Shown in pieces: positions 8,477 through 17,208 of a DNA stretch of 64,000 nucleotides; position 1 is the first letter of the stretch; each line of letters opens with the position of its first letter. The notes under the pieces are model-generated. The model was given only the letters and a program-made list of their open reading frames with translations. It made no database searches and had not been told where the DNA came from. The position numbers and the translations under genes are program-made. Where the stretch lies: NCBI RefSeq assembly GCF_028682635.1, contig NZ_JANHLK010000030.1, positions 1 to 64,000 on the forward strand. Direction: 5' to 3'. Source of the DNA: Pseudomonas putida. GTDB lineage: Bacteria > Pseudomonadota > Gammaproteobacteria > Pseudomonadales > Pseudomonadaceae.

Positions 8477-9436
8477 TTAATACCCTCGCTGTACGTTCGC
8501 CAAATTCTCTGGTGCCAGGCCAGTAAGGAAGCGCTCAAGGTTGGCCAGGAAGATGTCGGCGATCTCATGACGGCTGTTGGTGGAATCCCCCGAGGTATGG
8601 GGCGATAAGCGAACCCTTGGGTGGGAATATAGGGGATGTCCGTCGGGCAACGGTTCGGGCTCGGTGACGTCCAGCGAGGCCAGGCCGATGGAGCCGCTGT
8701 CTAGCGCTTCCAGCAACGCGCCATGGTCAAGCAAGCCACCCCGGCCAATGTTGATCAGGTGCAGGCCGGGCTTGGCGCTGGAGAGCACCGCGCTGTTGAC
8801 GATATGCCGGGTCTCGGCGGTCAGTGGCGCGGCCAGCACTAGGTGATCAACGCGGGCAAACAGGTCATGGATGTCCTGAGCGGCTTCGACGCCTTCGACC
8901 TCGAACGGCGTTTGACTCTGACGCAACGCCAGCACGTTGATGCCCAGTGCCTGGGCTTTGGTCGCGAGGCTGCAGCCAATTGCGCCGAACCCGAGAATCC
9001 CCAGCGTGGAGCTCTTGAGCGGTGTCAGCGCGGTGAAATTCCACTGGGAGTCATGCACCCAAATGTCCGGCAGGTGCTTGGCGGCGGCGAAGATCGCGGC
9101 CAGGGCAAACTCGGCGACGTTATCGGCGGCACTGCCGCGCGCGGTGCTCACCGGTGGGCCGTTGAACAGCCATTTCGGGTAGAAATCGATACCGGAAGAC
9201 ACCACCTGAATCCACTTCAAGCTATAGGGCCAGCCAGGCGGCGCGGTGTCCGGCGCGAGATAGCCGCGCACATTGATTGGACGTACCAGCAGAATACTCA
9301 CCTCTGTCGGCAGGTCGCTGGGGACACCGGCTGGCACGTCGAGTATCTCGGCCCCGGGGTGGGTTAGCGCGAGGCGCTGGCGGATGACTTCGTTGAAATC
9401 TGTATCTAGTTGGCTGGCGATAACGAGTTGGCTCAT
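8477..9436 (-). CDS. D-isomer-specific 2-hydroxyacid dehydrogenase family protein
   Basis: The 319-residue protein starts at ATG 9436, preceded by AAAGGAACG; a longer in-frame start at 9526 lies inside the upstream gene. The Rossmann motif is ILGFGAIGCSLATKAQALGINVLAL, near residue 145. The catalytic set is visible: Arg in NIGRGGLLDHGALLEAL, Glu in DVTEPEPLPDGHPLYSHPRV, and His in LSPHTSGDS. Such enzymes interconvert 2-oxo and D-2-hydroxy acids with NAD(P)H. It overlaps the upstream acyl-CoA dehydrogenase-like gene by four bases, so it closes a five-gene minus-strand operon in the organosulfur block. It may handle a 2-oxo acid left after sulfur removal; that role is inference. Confidence 0.92.
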   Translation of the reverse strand: MSQLVIASQLDTDFNEVIRQRLALTHPGAEILDVPAGVPSDLPTEVSILLVRPINVRGYLAPDTAPPGWPYSLKWIQVVSSGIDFYPKWLFNGPPVSTARGSAADNVAEFALAAIFAAAKHLPDIWVHDSQWNFTALTPLKSSTLGILGFGAIGCSLATKAQALGINVLALRQSQTPFEVEGVEAAQDIHDLFARVDHLVLAAPLTAETRHIVNSAVLSSAKPGLHLINIGRGGLLDHGALLEALDSGSIGLASLDVTEPEPLPDGHPLYSHPRVRLSPHTSGDSTNSRHEIADIFLANLERFLTGLAPENLANVQRGY

Positions 9437-10620
9437 GGGCGTTCCTTTTGTTGGCGCAGGGTAAAGACGGCTTTGCCGACGCCTTGCAGCACGGCATCGT
9501 TCTGGGGGGTGTGGACGCGACTGCACAACACATCGCGGTAATGCCGTTGCAGGGGGTTGTGACGGGACAAGCCGGGATTGCCTGACGCCTCGATGGCCAA
9601 CTCGACAGCGCGAATCGCGTTGCCGGTCACCAGGTATTTCAATTGCGCTGCGTGGCTCGCCGATGTGTGACCTTCGGCGGCGGCGTCAAGCAGGCTGCGG
9701 TTGGCGAACAGCAAAGTCTCGATGTGGCCAACGGTTTCCTGAAAGCGCGGCAGGGTCGACAGCGGCGCGCCAAGATTGGACGGCTTGCGTTGTTCCAGCC
9801 ACTCGACGAACCAGTCGCGCGCCGCTTGAGCGACGCCGTCGTAGACCGACGACAGCAACACCGACATCCACAGGAACCCGTCGCCATCCATTTCCGGTTG
9901 CGGTGCGCTCCAGGGGCTGACGTTGACGGCGTGATCCAGCGGCACCAGCACGTTGTCGAACACCACTTCATGGCTGCAGGTGGCGCGCATGCCCAGATGG
10001 TCCCACTCTTCAATGATACTGATGCCAGGAGTGTCCTTGTGTACCAGCCAGGCACCGATAAGCGGATCTTCATCATTGCTGCGAGCCCAGACGCTGAACC
10101 AGGTTAGGCCATGGCTGCCGGTGGAGTAGATTTTCCGGCCGCTGATACGCCAACCTGCCGACGTTCGCCTGGCAATGGTCGCCGGCAATCCCCCTCGGGC
10201 CGGGGTGCCTAGGTCGGGTTCGACGCGCAATGCGTTGATCAATGCGCCTCGCTCAACGGCGTCCTGAGCCACTTGCAGGCGCAGCGCTTCGGGCCAGTTT
10301 TTACTGTCCTGTAAACGCGCATGCTGAATATATTGCATCACCAGGATCAGCGCAGTTGAAGGCTCGCCCTTGGCAATCGCGCTGATGGCCTGGCGCGCCT
10401 GCAGCAAGGTTGCACCGCCACCGCCAAGGACTTTGGGTACGGTCAGCGCGACCAGCCCATGTGCTTGCAACAACTTGAAGTTGTTATGGGGGAAGGCGCC
10501 GCTTTCGTCGTACAGGTGTGCCGTAGCGCCCAGTTCCTGGCTGATGCTGTCCAGCAGCAACTCGAATTTGGCCACGTCGACCGATCGCACGTGCGAGGCC
10601 GATTGAGAAGAAAGACTCAT
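9433..10620 (-). CDS. Acyl-CoA dehydrogenase-like flavoprotein (SfnB/DszC type)
   Basis: The 395-residue protein has the acyl-CoA dehydrogenase fold: a helical N-terminus, a central beta domain (SGRKIYSTGSHGLTWFSVWAR, WDHLGMRATCSHEVVFDNVLVPLDH) and a C-terminal helical bundle. Members found in sulfur-scavenging operons (SfnB and DszC-like proteins) are often FMN- or FAD-dependent monooxygenases acting on organosulfur compounds, rather than true dehydrogenases. Here it lies 36 bases after the fused pseudogene and overlaps the 2-hydroxyacid dehydrogenase gene. Whether it oxidises or oxygenates cannot be decided by eye. Confidence 0.88.
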   Translation of the reverse strand: MSLSSQSASHVRSVDVAKFELLLDSISQELGATAHLYDESGAFPHNNFKLLQAHGLVALTVPKVLGGGGATLLQARQAISAIAKGEPSTALILVMQYIQHARLQDSKNWPEALRLQVAQDAVERGALINALRVEPDLGTPARGGLPATIARRTSAGWRISGRKIYSTGSHGLTWFSVWARSNDEDPLIGAWLVHKDTPGISIIEEWDHLGMRATCSHEVVFDNVLVPLDHAVNVSPWSAPQPEMDGDGFLWMSVLLSSVYDGVAQAARDWFVEWLEQRKPSNLGAPLSTLPRFQETVGHIETLLFANRSLLDAAAEGHTSASHAAQLKYLVTGNAIRAVELAIEASGNPGLSRHNPLQRHYRDVLCSRVHTPQNDAVLQGVGKAVFTLRQQKERP

Positions 10621-10656
10621 GGTGAAATCACTCGATCAAAAAGGTTGGAAGGCGGC

Positions 10657-11154
10657 TCATGACGGCAGCAACCGGAAATTTTTGTCCCACAGCGGATTTA
10701 CGTCGAACCGTTCGCACAAGACGCCGGCGTCGACGAACAGGTCGGCGACTTCCTGGTGCGAGGCTATGGCCAGGTTGTTCACCTCGATGATTCTCAATGG
10801 ATGGCTGCGGCTGTTGTATATGTCGAGAAACATCGCTTTGTGGACCCCCAGCAGCTGCGCCGTCTTGGGAGCCCAGGGCTCTGGGTTGTTGTTGATCCAC
10901 TCCAGCGTGCGTGCCTGACGCGGCAGGTAATCCTGGAAGGCCTGGGCGCGTAGCGGGTCCTCCAGAGCGGCATGTCGTGCGGCAATCAAATAGTTGCCCG
11001 ACAGATAACCCAGCGCGGTTTTCAGCACTCGGGCGCCTTCACGGGCCGCGCTCACAGCCGCCCATGTGCCGGCCAGCCCGCCGCCGATGACCAATACATC
11101 GGTGACCAGATCTAAGGTTGATTGGGCGGCGGTGTGTGCCGAGGTGATCGTCAT
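10657..11154 (-). pseudogene. In-frame fusion: flavoprotein N-terminus joined to ABC binding-protein C-terminus
   Basis: From ATG 11154 (GGAG upstream) the first 45 or so residues are the FAD-binding start of a fumarate-reductase-like flavoprotein (DVLVIGGGLAGTWAAVSAAR). Without a stop the text then turns into the last 120 or so residues of a sulfonate/taurine-type periplasmic binding protein. Examples are ALGYLSGNYLIAARHAALED, NNNPEPWAPKTAQLLGV, IIEVNNLAIASHQEVADLFVD and the typical ending FDVNPLWDKNFRLLP. Neither part alone could work, since the flavoprotein lacks its catalytic body and the binding protein lacks its signal peptide and first lobe. The simplest explanation is a deletion of several kilobases joining two genes of one operon in frame. 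Confidence 0.82.
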
Positions 11155-11263
11155 TGGATGCAGGCTCCAGGCGGGTCTTGCTACGTTTGTCACCTCCGCC
11201 TGGAGAAAGGGGTCGATGAGGAACGTTGCCCCGCGCCGGTCTAGGCGTAGGCTAATGGGTGGC

Positions 11264-12862
11264 TCAGATCACGAAAAAACCATGGGTGCCGTCGCGGGCC
11301 AGTTGGTCCACTAGCCCGAACTCCCAGTCCAGGTAAGCCTGCATGGCTTCACGCGGGTTATCGGTGCCCTCGTAAGGACGGCGATAGCGGTCGATGCGCG
11401 GCGACGCAAGGTGACTTTCGCCTTGTTCCAGCGGCAGTTGCGCGGCGATCCAGGTGGCGGTGCCGCCCTTGAGCAGGAACACCGGTTTGCCGGTCAGGCT
11501 CTCGACTTCGGCAACCGCCAGCCGCGCCAACTGGCTGCTGCCACACGTCAGCACATAGCGTTGTGCGGTGGGCACACTGGCTAATGCTTCGCGTAGCTGA
11601 CCCCGTAACACCCACCAGGCTCCGGGAACATGGCGTTTGACGTAGTTGGCGCTGCTGGTGAAATCCAGTACCCGCGTATCGCCATGGGCCAGCCATTGGG
11701 CGAGGGTCTCGTGGCTGATTTCCTCGGCCTGTTGCGGTGCGGGGACCGGCGCGTGCCACGCGCCGTGTTCGCTGAAGTGCTCAGGCTGTAGGTCATCCAG
11801 CACGTGCACCTCCCAGCCCAGTTGCGCCAGCCATGAGGCTGACATGTTGGCGCGCACGCCATCGTCGTCGGCCAACACCAGGCGCGCGCCACGCACACTG
11901 GCGAAATGATCGGTTTCCTGCACCAGTTGACCGCCAGGCGTCGAGCGGGCGGAGGGCAGGTGACCGGCTTCAAACTCTTCTGGCGTGCGCACATCGAACA
12001 GGTAAGTGCTGCGGGTCGGTTCCTGTTGCCAGCGTTGCAAGTCTGCCAGGCTTGCGCGACCGACCAGGGCCTTGTCGGCAACGCGACGAGCATCTTGGGC
12101 GGCACTGTGTCGATGTTCTTCGCTGGTCGGCGCGAACCGGCGCGACTGGCCGTGTTGCAGTGTCTGGCCGGCCAGGGTCCAGCCAATTGTGCCGTTGCGC
12201 AGCGCTGAAACCGGGTTGGCGATGCCGGCGTTGATCAACGACTGGGCTCCGATGATACTGCGGGTGCGACCGGCGCAGTTGACGATAATCCGTGTGGCCG
12301 GGTCGGGTGCCAGTTCCCGGGCACGCAGTACCAGTTCCGCCCCGGGCACGCTGATGCCGGTGGGAATGCTCATGGTCTGGTATTCATCGAAACGCCGTGC
12401 ATCGAGCACCACCACATCGGCGTTGCTGTCGAGCAGCGCCTGGACTTCTTCGGCGGCCAGGGACGGTGTGTGGCGCCGGCTTTCCACCAGTTCACCAAAA
12501 GCCTTGCTCGGCACATTGACGTCGATGAACAGCTCGCCACCGGCGTTGCGCCAACCGTCCAGCCCTCCTTCCAGCAGGCTGACATTGAGGTACCCCAGGT
12601 CCAGCAGACGCTGGGCGGCGGTGCCGGCAAAACCTTCACCGTTGTCATAGACCGTCACCGGCGCGTCGAGCCTCGGAATCCGCGAATACACTTCAAGCTC
12701 AAGTTTGGACAGGGGAATATTGGCCGCGAACAGAGGGTGCGACTCTGCGAAGGGCGCTTCTTCACGCACATCCACTAACGCCAGTTCTTCTTTGTTCAGC
12801 AGTGCCTTGCGAATGTCGGCGAAGGATCGGTTCAGTACACGTTTGTCAGGCGTTGGGCTCAT
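11264..12862 (-). CDS. Four-domain rhodanese-like sulfurtransferase
   Basis: The 532-residue protein contains four rhodanese repeats, at roughly residues 15-110, 135-235, 268-360 and 382-480. The active-loop cysteine is present in repeat 2 (NCAGRTRS, C196) and repeat 4 (TCGSSQLA, C440). In repeats 1 and 3 it is replaced (YDNGEG, ADDDGV). Rhodaneses move sulfane sulfur from thiosulfate, persulfides or mercaptopyruvate to acceptors such as cyanide or glutathione. It follows the thiol dioxygenase gene with a 5-base gap, so the two are co-transcribed. Together they suggest handling of thiols and sulfane sulfur released from organosulfur compounds. No signal peptide is seen, so it should be cytoplasmic. 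Confidence 0.92.
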   Translation of the reverse strand: MSPTPDKRVLNRSFADIRKALLNKEELALVDVREEAPFAESHPLFAANIPLSKLELEVYSRIPRLDAPVTVYDNGEGFAGTAAQRLLDLGYLNVSLLEGGLDGWRNAGGELFIDVNVPSKAFGELVESRRHTPSLAAEEVQALLDSNADVVVLDARRFDEYQTMSIPTGISVPGAELVLRARELAPDPATRIIVNCAGRTRSIIGAQSLINAGIANPVSALRNGTIGWTLAGQTLQHGQSRRFAPTSEEHRHSAAQDARRVADKALVGRASLADLQRWQQEPTRSTYLFDVRTPEEFEAGHLPSARSTPGGQLVQETDHFASVRGARLVLADDDGVRANMSASWLAQLGWEVHVLDDLQPEHFSEHGAWHAPVPAPQQAEEISHETLAQWLAHGDTRVLDFTSSANYVKRHVPGAWWVLRGQLREALASVPTAQRYVLTCGSSQLARLAVAEVESLTGKPVFLLKGGTATWIAAQLPLEQGESHLASPRIDRYRRPYEGTDNPREAMQAYLDWEFGLVDQLARDGTHGFFVI

Positions 12863-12867
12863 AGGGT

Positions 12868-13467
12868 TTAGCTCTCTTTGGACAGATCCCAGATGTTGGG
12901 TAGAAAGGTGTTGGAGTAACCGGAAATGAACAGTTTTTCGCTGCCGTCGGGTTGGTACACCGCGCGCCGCACGGCACCGATGTTGGCGCCGTACACATGA
13001 ATGCTGATGGAGACCTGGTCGTCGAAGGCATTGCTGACTTGATGAATGTCACCCACCTTGGGCGACACGGCTTCGACCTGGCCGGGCAGCAGATGAACGC
13101 GTTTGCCATCGGCGATCAGGCTGCTGTCGGTATGGCGTTCGAAACCTTGCGAATATTCTGCGCCGCGCAACATGCCGATGAGCCCCCAAACTCGATGATC
13201 ATGAATGGGCGTGCTTTGCCCCGGCCCCCAGACAAAACTGACGATGCTGAAACGCTGCCGGGAGTCGGCGTGCAGCAAAAACTGTTGATAGCGCTCCGGG
13301 TCTGCCTGGGCGAATTCTTCCGGCAACCAGTCGTCATGACTGACCAGTTGCGACAGCAGCTTGCCACCCCGATGCAAAAGGTCGCCCTCACGAGGGTTGC
13401 TGTCGATCAATTCCGCCAAGGCGCCTATGAACGCTCTGAGTCTCTCTGGGTGTCGGACCTGGGTCAT
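12868..13467 (-). CDS. Cysteine/3-mercaptopropionate dioxygenase
   Basis: The 199-residue cupin starts at ATG 13467 (GGAA upstream). The iron ligands of the thiol dioxygenase family are clear: H89 and H91 in TPIHDHRVWG and H142 in GDIHQVSNA. The enzyme adds O2 to the thiol sulfur of cysteine or 3-mercaptopropionate, giving a sulfinic acid. The text PIHDHRVWGLIGMLRGAEY and the gene order resemble the P. aeruginosa PA2602 locus, whose enzyme prefers 3-mercaptopropionate, so that substrate is favoured over cysteine. It is the first gene of the minus-strand operon and diverges from a LysR regulator. Confidence 0.93.
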   Translation of the reverse strand: MTQVRHPERLRAFIGALAELIDSNPREGDLLHRGGKLLSQLVSHDDWLPEEFAQADPERYQQFLLHADSRQRFSIVSFVWGPGQSTPIHDHRVWGLIGMLRGAEYSQGFERHTDSSLIADGKRVHLLPGQVEAVSPKVGDIHQVSNAFDDQVSISIHVYGANIGAVRRAVYQPDGSEKLFISGYSNTFLPNIWDLSKES

Positions 13468-13512
13468 GGCGATTCCATTGTTCGTGTTGAAAAGTAGATG
13501 CCATAATTTAAG

Positions 13513-13557
13513 CATAATGATTATGGTTAATATGCTATTTTTTAATAATTAGCATAT
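13513..13557. promoter_or_regulatory. Candidate LysR operators in the divergent promoter
   Basis: CATAATGATTATG at 13513-13525 is a perfect palindrome. ATATGCTA (13530-13537) and TAGCATAT (13550-13557) form a second inverted repeat with a 12-base A/T spacer. Both lie in AT-rich DNA between the dioxygenase and the LysR gene, the usual place for LysR autoregulation and target activation. Confidence 0.55.
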
Positions 13558-13696
13558 AGCTGAATGGAATTTAAAACATTAAATCTAGCTTCTGACGTTA
13601 TCAATGTTCCACTTCAGCGCATCGGGCTATCCAGATCCCAACAATAGAACTATGCTTTTCAAACATCTTATTGACTGTTCTCTATGTGCGGGCCAA

Positions 13697-14602
13697 ATGA
13701 AAATTGATGATATCGATGCCTTCGTCGAGGTGATTCGTTGCCAGTCCATCAGCCATGCCGCCGAGTCGCTACAGCTGACTCAGCCGGCCATCACGCGGCG
13801 CGTGCAGAACTTCGAGCAGGCACTGGGCGTGGAGCTGTTCGATCGCAATACCAAGCCGTTGCGGCCGACACTGATCGGTACGCGAGTGTATGAACAGTGC
13901 CGTTTGATCCTGCGGGAAATGGACGCGCTGCGCGAGCTGGTTGCCACGGATGCGCCGCCTACGGGCTTGCTGCGATTGGGCGTGCCACAAACCATCGGCG
14001 ATGTGGTGCTGCTCGACGCACTCAAGCATCTGCGCGTCGAATACCCTGACCTGCGAGCCCAGGTTGTCACGGGGTGGGGCAGTCAATTGGTCGGCAAGAT
14101 CGAGCGCGGTGAGCTGGACGCTGCAGCTGCACTGTTCCCGGCCGGCAAGATTTTCCCGGACAATATTGTCGGTGAGTCGATCGGCAAAATGGAGCTGGTG
14201 GTGGTGTGCGCCAAGTCTCAATTGCCCAAGCGCCCGTGCAAACTGGCCGACGTTTACCAGAGTGGCTGGGTTCTCAACCCTGATGGCTGCGGTTTCCGCG
14301 CCGGGTTGCAACGTACCCTGTCAGACCAGGGGCTGGCCTTGAGGGTCAACCTGGAAACCTTCGGCACCGAATTGCAGTTGGGGCTCGTCGCCGACGGTCT
14401 TGGATTGGGGCTGGTCCCGCGTCCTTTGCTGGAGCGCAGCGCGCATTTCGATCAACTGGCCGCCATGCCGCTCAAGGATTTCAAACCGGTGATGGACCTG
14501 TGGCTGATCTACCCGCATTTCCTCGGCAACCTGCAAGGCCCGGTCGACACTTTTGGCAAACTGGTCGCGGGCTCGCTGCAGAAGATCAAGCGCGCAGCGT
14601 GA
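13697..14602 (+). CDS. LysR-family transcriptional regulator of the organosulfur block
   Basis: The 301-residue protein is taken from ATG 13697 (MKIDDIDAFVEVIRCQSISH), which fits the family N-terminus. An upstream start at 13604 would add 31 unrelated residues. The helix-turn-helix is AAESLQLTQPAITRRVQNFEQALGV at about residues 17-41. The effector domain begins near residue 90 (GLLRLGVPQTIGDVVLLDALKHL). It is divergent from the thiol dioxygenase operon and upstream of the aldolase gene, so it probably controls both. By analogy with the PA2601 position in P. aeruginosa it may respond to a sulfur compound. Confidence 0.92.
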   Translation: MKIDDIDAFVEVIRCQSISHAAESLQLTQPAITRRVQNFEQALGVELFDRNTKPLRPTLIGTRVYEQCRLILREMDALRELVATDAPPTGLLRLGVPQTIGDVVLLDALKHLRVEYPDLRAQVVTGWGSQLVGKIERGELDAAAALFPAGKIFPDNIVGESIGKMELVVVCAKSQLPKRPCKLADVYQSGWVLNPDGCGFRAGLQRTLSDQGLALRVNLETFGTELQLGLVADGLGLGLVPRPLLERSAHFDQLAAMPLKDFKPVMDLWLIYPHFLGNLQGPVDTFGKLVAGSLQKIKRAA

Positions 14603-14717
14603 CGAAAATATCATAAAAATAAATGATAATTAGCTTAGATTAAAATGTGCTTTTTATTATTATTTGGCTTCCCATAGGCTTGCTGGAGATCCTTAAGGCC
14701 ATCCAGGAAGTTTTGCC

Positions 14718-15512
14718 ATGAGCAGTGTCAGTCCGTTATCGAGCCTCTCGAAAAATGTTCGTCAGCGTGTCACCCCGGAAGAATGGGAGGTGCGTATAAA
14801 ACTGGCCGCCGCCTATCGGTTGGCGGCGCTGTTCAAATGGACAGACCACATCTACACGCATTTTTCCGCCCGGGTGCCAGGCCCCGACGAGCACTTCCTG
14901 ATCAATGCCTACGGGCTGTTGTTCGACGAGATCTCCGCCTCCAATCTGGTCAAGGTCGACATCGACGGCACGATCGTCGATGACCCTACCGGCCTGGGCA
15001 TTAACTACGCCGGTTATGTGATCCACAGCGCCATTCACGGCGTGCGCCCGGATCTGCAAGCAGTCCTGCACACCCACACTCGTGACGGTATCGCCGTGTC
15101 CGCCCAGCGTGACGGGTTATTGCCGATCTCGCAGCATTCCATTGGTTTTTCCGGGCGCGTGGCTTATCACGGTTACGAAGGTGTGGCGCTGGACCTCGAC
15201 GAGCGCGAGCGCCTAGTGGCCGACTTGGGGGACAAAAGTGTGTTGATCCTGCGCAATCATGGGTTGCTGACCGCAGGTGTCAGTGTCGAGCATGCGTTCC
15301 AGCAGCTGCACGGTCTGGAGCGCGCCTGCAACATCCAGATCGCGGCACAGGCTGGCGGTAACGCTGAGTTGATTTTCCCGCCGGCGGAGGTCGTGGCCAA
15401 GGTCGAGAAGCAGGCTGAAGTGTTTAAAAGCGGTGATGGACCAGGTGTTGCGCGTCATTGGGATGCGCTGATCCGTCAGTTGGAACGGACGGATACGGCT
15501 TATAAAGAGTAA
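14718..15512 (+). CDS. Class II aldolase/adducin family protein
   Basis: The 264-residue protein has the class II aldolase fold. Zinc-ligand candidates are VLHTHTRDGIAVSA (two His) and LILRNHGLLTAG (one His). The family includes fuculose-phosphate aldolase, MtnB dehydratase and adducin heads, and many members in Pseudomonas are of unknown substrate. TDHIYTHFSARVPG is typical of the uncharacterised subgroup near sulfur and decarboxylase genes. The region 14605-14660 just upstream is AT-rich and carries ATGATAATTAGC, similar to the LysR promoter region, so co-regulation is plausible. The REP pair after it may end the transcript. Confidence 0.88.
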   Translation: MSSVSPLSSLSKNVRQRVTPEEWEVRIKLAAAYRLAALFKWTDHIYTHFSARVPGPDEHFLINAYGLLFDEISASNLVKVDIDGTIVDDPTGLGINYAGYVIHSAIHGVRPDLQAVLHTHTRDGIAVSAQRDGLLPISQHSIGFSGRVAYHGYEGVALDLDERERLVADLGDKSVLILRNHGLLTAGVSVEHAFQQLHGLERACNIQIAAQAGGNAELIFPPAEVVAKVEKQAEVFKSGDGPGVARHWDALIRQLERTDTAYKE

Positions 15513-15526
15513 TTGGCGGTAAAGAT

Positions 15527-15631
15527 CAAAAGATCGCAGTCTGCGGCAGCTCCTACAGGTCCTGGAAACAAGCGCGAATCAAGGGGTGTATCCATTGCCG
15601 GCTAGGAGCTGCCGCAGACTGCGATCTTTTG
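15527..15631. repeat. REP-type inverted pair (29-bp perfect arms)
   Basis: The arms at 15527-15555 and 15603-15631 are exact reverse complements over 29 bases, with cores CTGCGGCAGCTCCTA and TAGGAGCTGCCGCAG, spaced by 47 bases. This is the layout of a Pseudomonas REPIN. It sits between converging genes, where it can also act as a two-way terminator. Confidence 0.9.
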
Positions 15632-15655
15632 AGGCCCTCAGATTTATTGAGAGGA

Positions 15656-16744
15656 TCAGGCGACTTTTTCCGCCGCCTGGCGTTCACGTTGTGCCACCAA
15701 TTGGCGGGTCAGGGGGATCAAGCGTTTGCCGTAGTCGATGGCATCGTTAAGCGGGTCAAAGCCTCGAATCAGGAACGTGGTGATGCCCAGGTCGTAATAA
15801 TCAAGCAAGGCTTCGGCGACTTGTTCCGGGGTGCCGACCAGTGAGGTCGAGTTGCCTTGAGCACCAAGCAGGCCGGCAATCCCGGTCCACAGACGTTTGT
15901 CCAGGCGCGAACCTTGCTCCGCGGCTGCCAGCAGGCGCCGGGAGCCTTCATTGGGAGGTTCGCGACGGACAAAACCATTCTTCTCTGCCAGTGCAGTCGC
16001 CTGTTGCAGGATGTGCTCGGCGCGTTCCCATGCCAGTGCTTCGGTGTCCGCCAGTATAGGGCGCAACGACAGGCTGAAACGAATGCTGCGACCATGCTTG
16101 GCCGCTTCGGCGCGCACCTGATTCACCACTTCACGCACTTGTTCGTAGGTCTCACCCCACAGCGCATAGACATCGGCATGCTTGCCCGCGACCTCGATGG
16201 CCACTGCGGACGAGCCGCCAAAATAAAGTGGGATGTGCGGCTGCTGTGGTGACTTCACGGCCGAGTGCGCGCCTTCAAACTGGTAATACTTGCCCTGATA
16301 GTCGAAAGGTTTTTCGCTGGTCCATTCCTGGCGCAATACGTCCAGGTATTCATCGGTGCGGGCGTAGCGCTCGTCCTTGCCGATGTAGCTGCCGTCGGCA
16401 CGCAGTTCACGGTCATCGCCACCGGTAATGATGTGCACTGCAGTGCGCCCGCCATTGAACACGTCGAGGGTGTTGAACTGGCGTGCAGCGAGCGTTGGCG
16501 CAGCAAAGCCTGGTCGATGGGCAATCAGGAACTGCAATTTTTTCGTCACGCTGGCTGCATGCGAGGCAATCAGCGTGCTGTCCGGGCTGTCCGAGTGGAA
16601 GGCCACGAGGGCGCGGTCGAAGCCGGCTTCTTCATGGGCGCGGGCGACTGTCTCTACATAGTCGGGTTGTAGGGTAGGGCCGCTGCGAGGGTGAATTTCC
16701 GAAGCGTGGTGGCCGCCGATGTAGCCGATGAATTCAATACTCAT
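15656..16744 (-). CDS. FMN-dependent monooxygenase, SsuD-like (LLM class)
   Basis: The 362-residue luciferase-like protein starts at ATG 16744, with AAGGAA upstream. It has the SsuD-type layout: an N-terminal barrel, LARQFNTLDVFNGGRTAVHIITGGDDREL near residue 90, YFQ-like KYYQFEGAHSAVKSPQQPHIPLYFGGSS, and a C-terminal LVGTPEQVAEALLDYYDLGITTFLIRG. Such enzymes use FMNH2 and O2 to release sulfite from alkanesulfonates or to oxidise related carbon-sulfur compounds. FMNH2 could come from a flavin reductase elsewhere; one at 23940-24497 is nearby but lies in another cluster. Its ABC transporter partners upstream are decayed, so its supply of substrate may now depend on other importers. Confidence 0.9.
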   Translation of the reverse strand: MSIEFIGYIGGHHASEIHPRSGPTLQPDYVETVARAHEEAGFDRALVAFHSDSPDSTLIASHAASVTKKLQFLIAHRPGFAAPTLAARQFNTLDVFNGGRTAVHIITGGDDRELRADGSYIGKDERYARTDEYLDVLRQEWTSEKPFDYQGKYYQFEGAHSAVKSPQQPHIPLYFGGSSAVAIEVAGKHADVYALWGETYEQVREVVNQVRAEAAKHGRSIRFSLSLRPILADTEALAWERAEHILQQATALAEKNGFVRREPPNEGSRRLLAAAEQGSRLDKRLWTGIAGLLGAQGNSTSLVGTPEQVAEALLDYYDLGITTFLIRGFDPLNDAIDYGKRLIPLTRQLVAQRERQAAEKVA

Positions 16745-16959
16745 GAGGAGTTCCTTGTCGTTGTGCAGGTGTAATGAAAGCCTCCTCCTGGCGTGGGGTC
16801 GGACGTGGTGTGGAAAGTAGGCGCTCGAGTCAGTCGTGTGAAATGCCGTTTTGTTCTAAGTTAATTATTAAATTAATGAATCATAAAAAATTGGTGATAT
16901 CAGCAATATGCATTTTAAGCCTGGTCTTTGTTTCAGACGCCGGCGGCGTAAGGGCAGGG

Positions 16960-17205
16960 CCTATTTATCTTCGTTGGCTTGCGTTATTCCCTGGGGATTT
17001 CTGGCTGGCGCTAGTGTTTATCGTGCAAATCAACACCACAGCCGGCATCGGGTATCTGGCCATCGACGTACGAGACTTCATGCGCACCGATGGGATCGTG
17101 ATCTGCCTGCTTATGTACAGCGTCCTCGGCTTATTGATCGATAGCATCGACAGCGAACAGTTGCTGGTGTCCAAGGAACGCGCTGCGGTTTTTCCGGAAC
17201 CCTGA
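16960..17205 (+). pseudogene. Sulfonate ABC transporter permease remnant (SsuC/TauC C-terminus)
   Basis: The open frame 16774-17205 has no sensible N-terminus. From about 16960 it matches the last membrane segments of SsuC/TauC permeases: DFWLALVFIVQINTTAGIGYLAIDVRDFMRTDGIVICLLMYSVLGLLID. The EAA loop and upstream segments are missing. It is followed by four bases and an ATPase fragment, the normal permease-ATPase order. It is therefore a deletion relic of an ssu/tau-type operon that served the neighbouring monooxygenase. Confidence 0.75.
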
Positions 17206-17208
17206 CTG

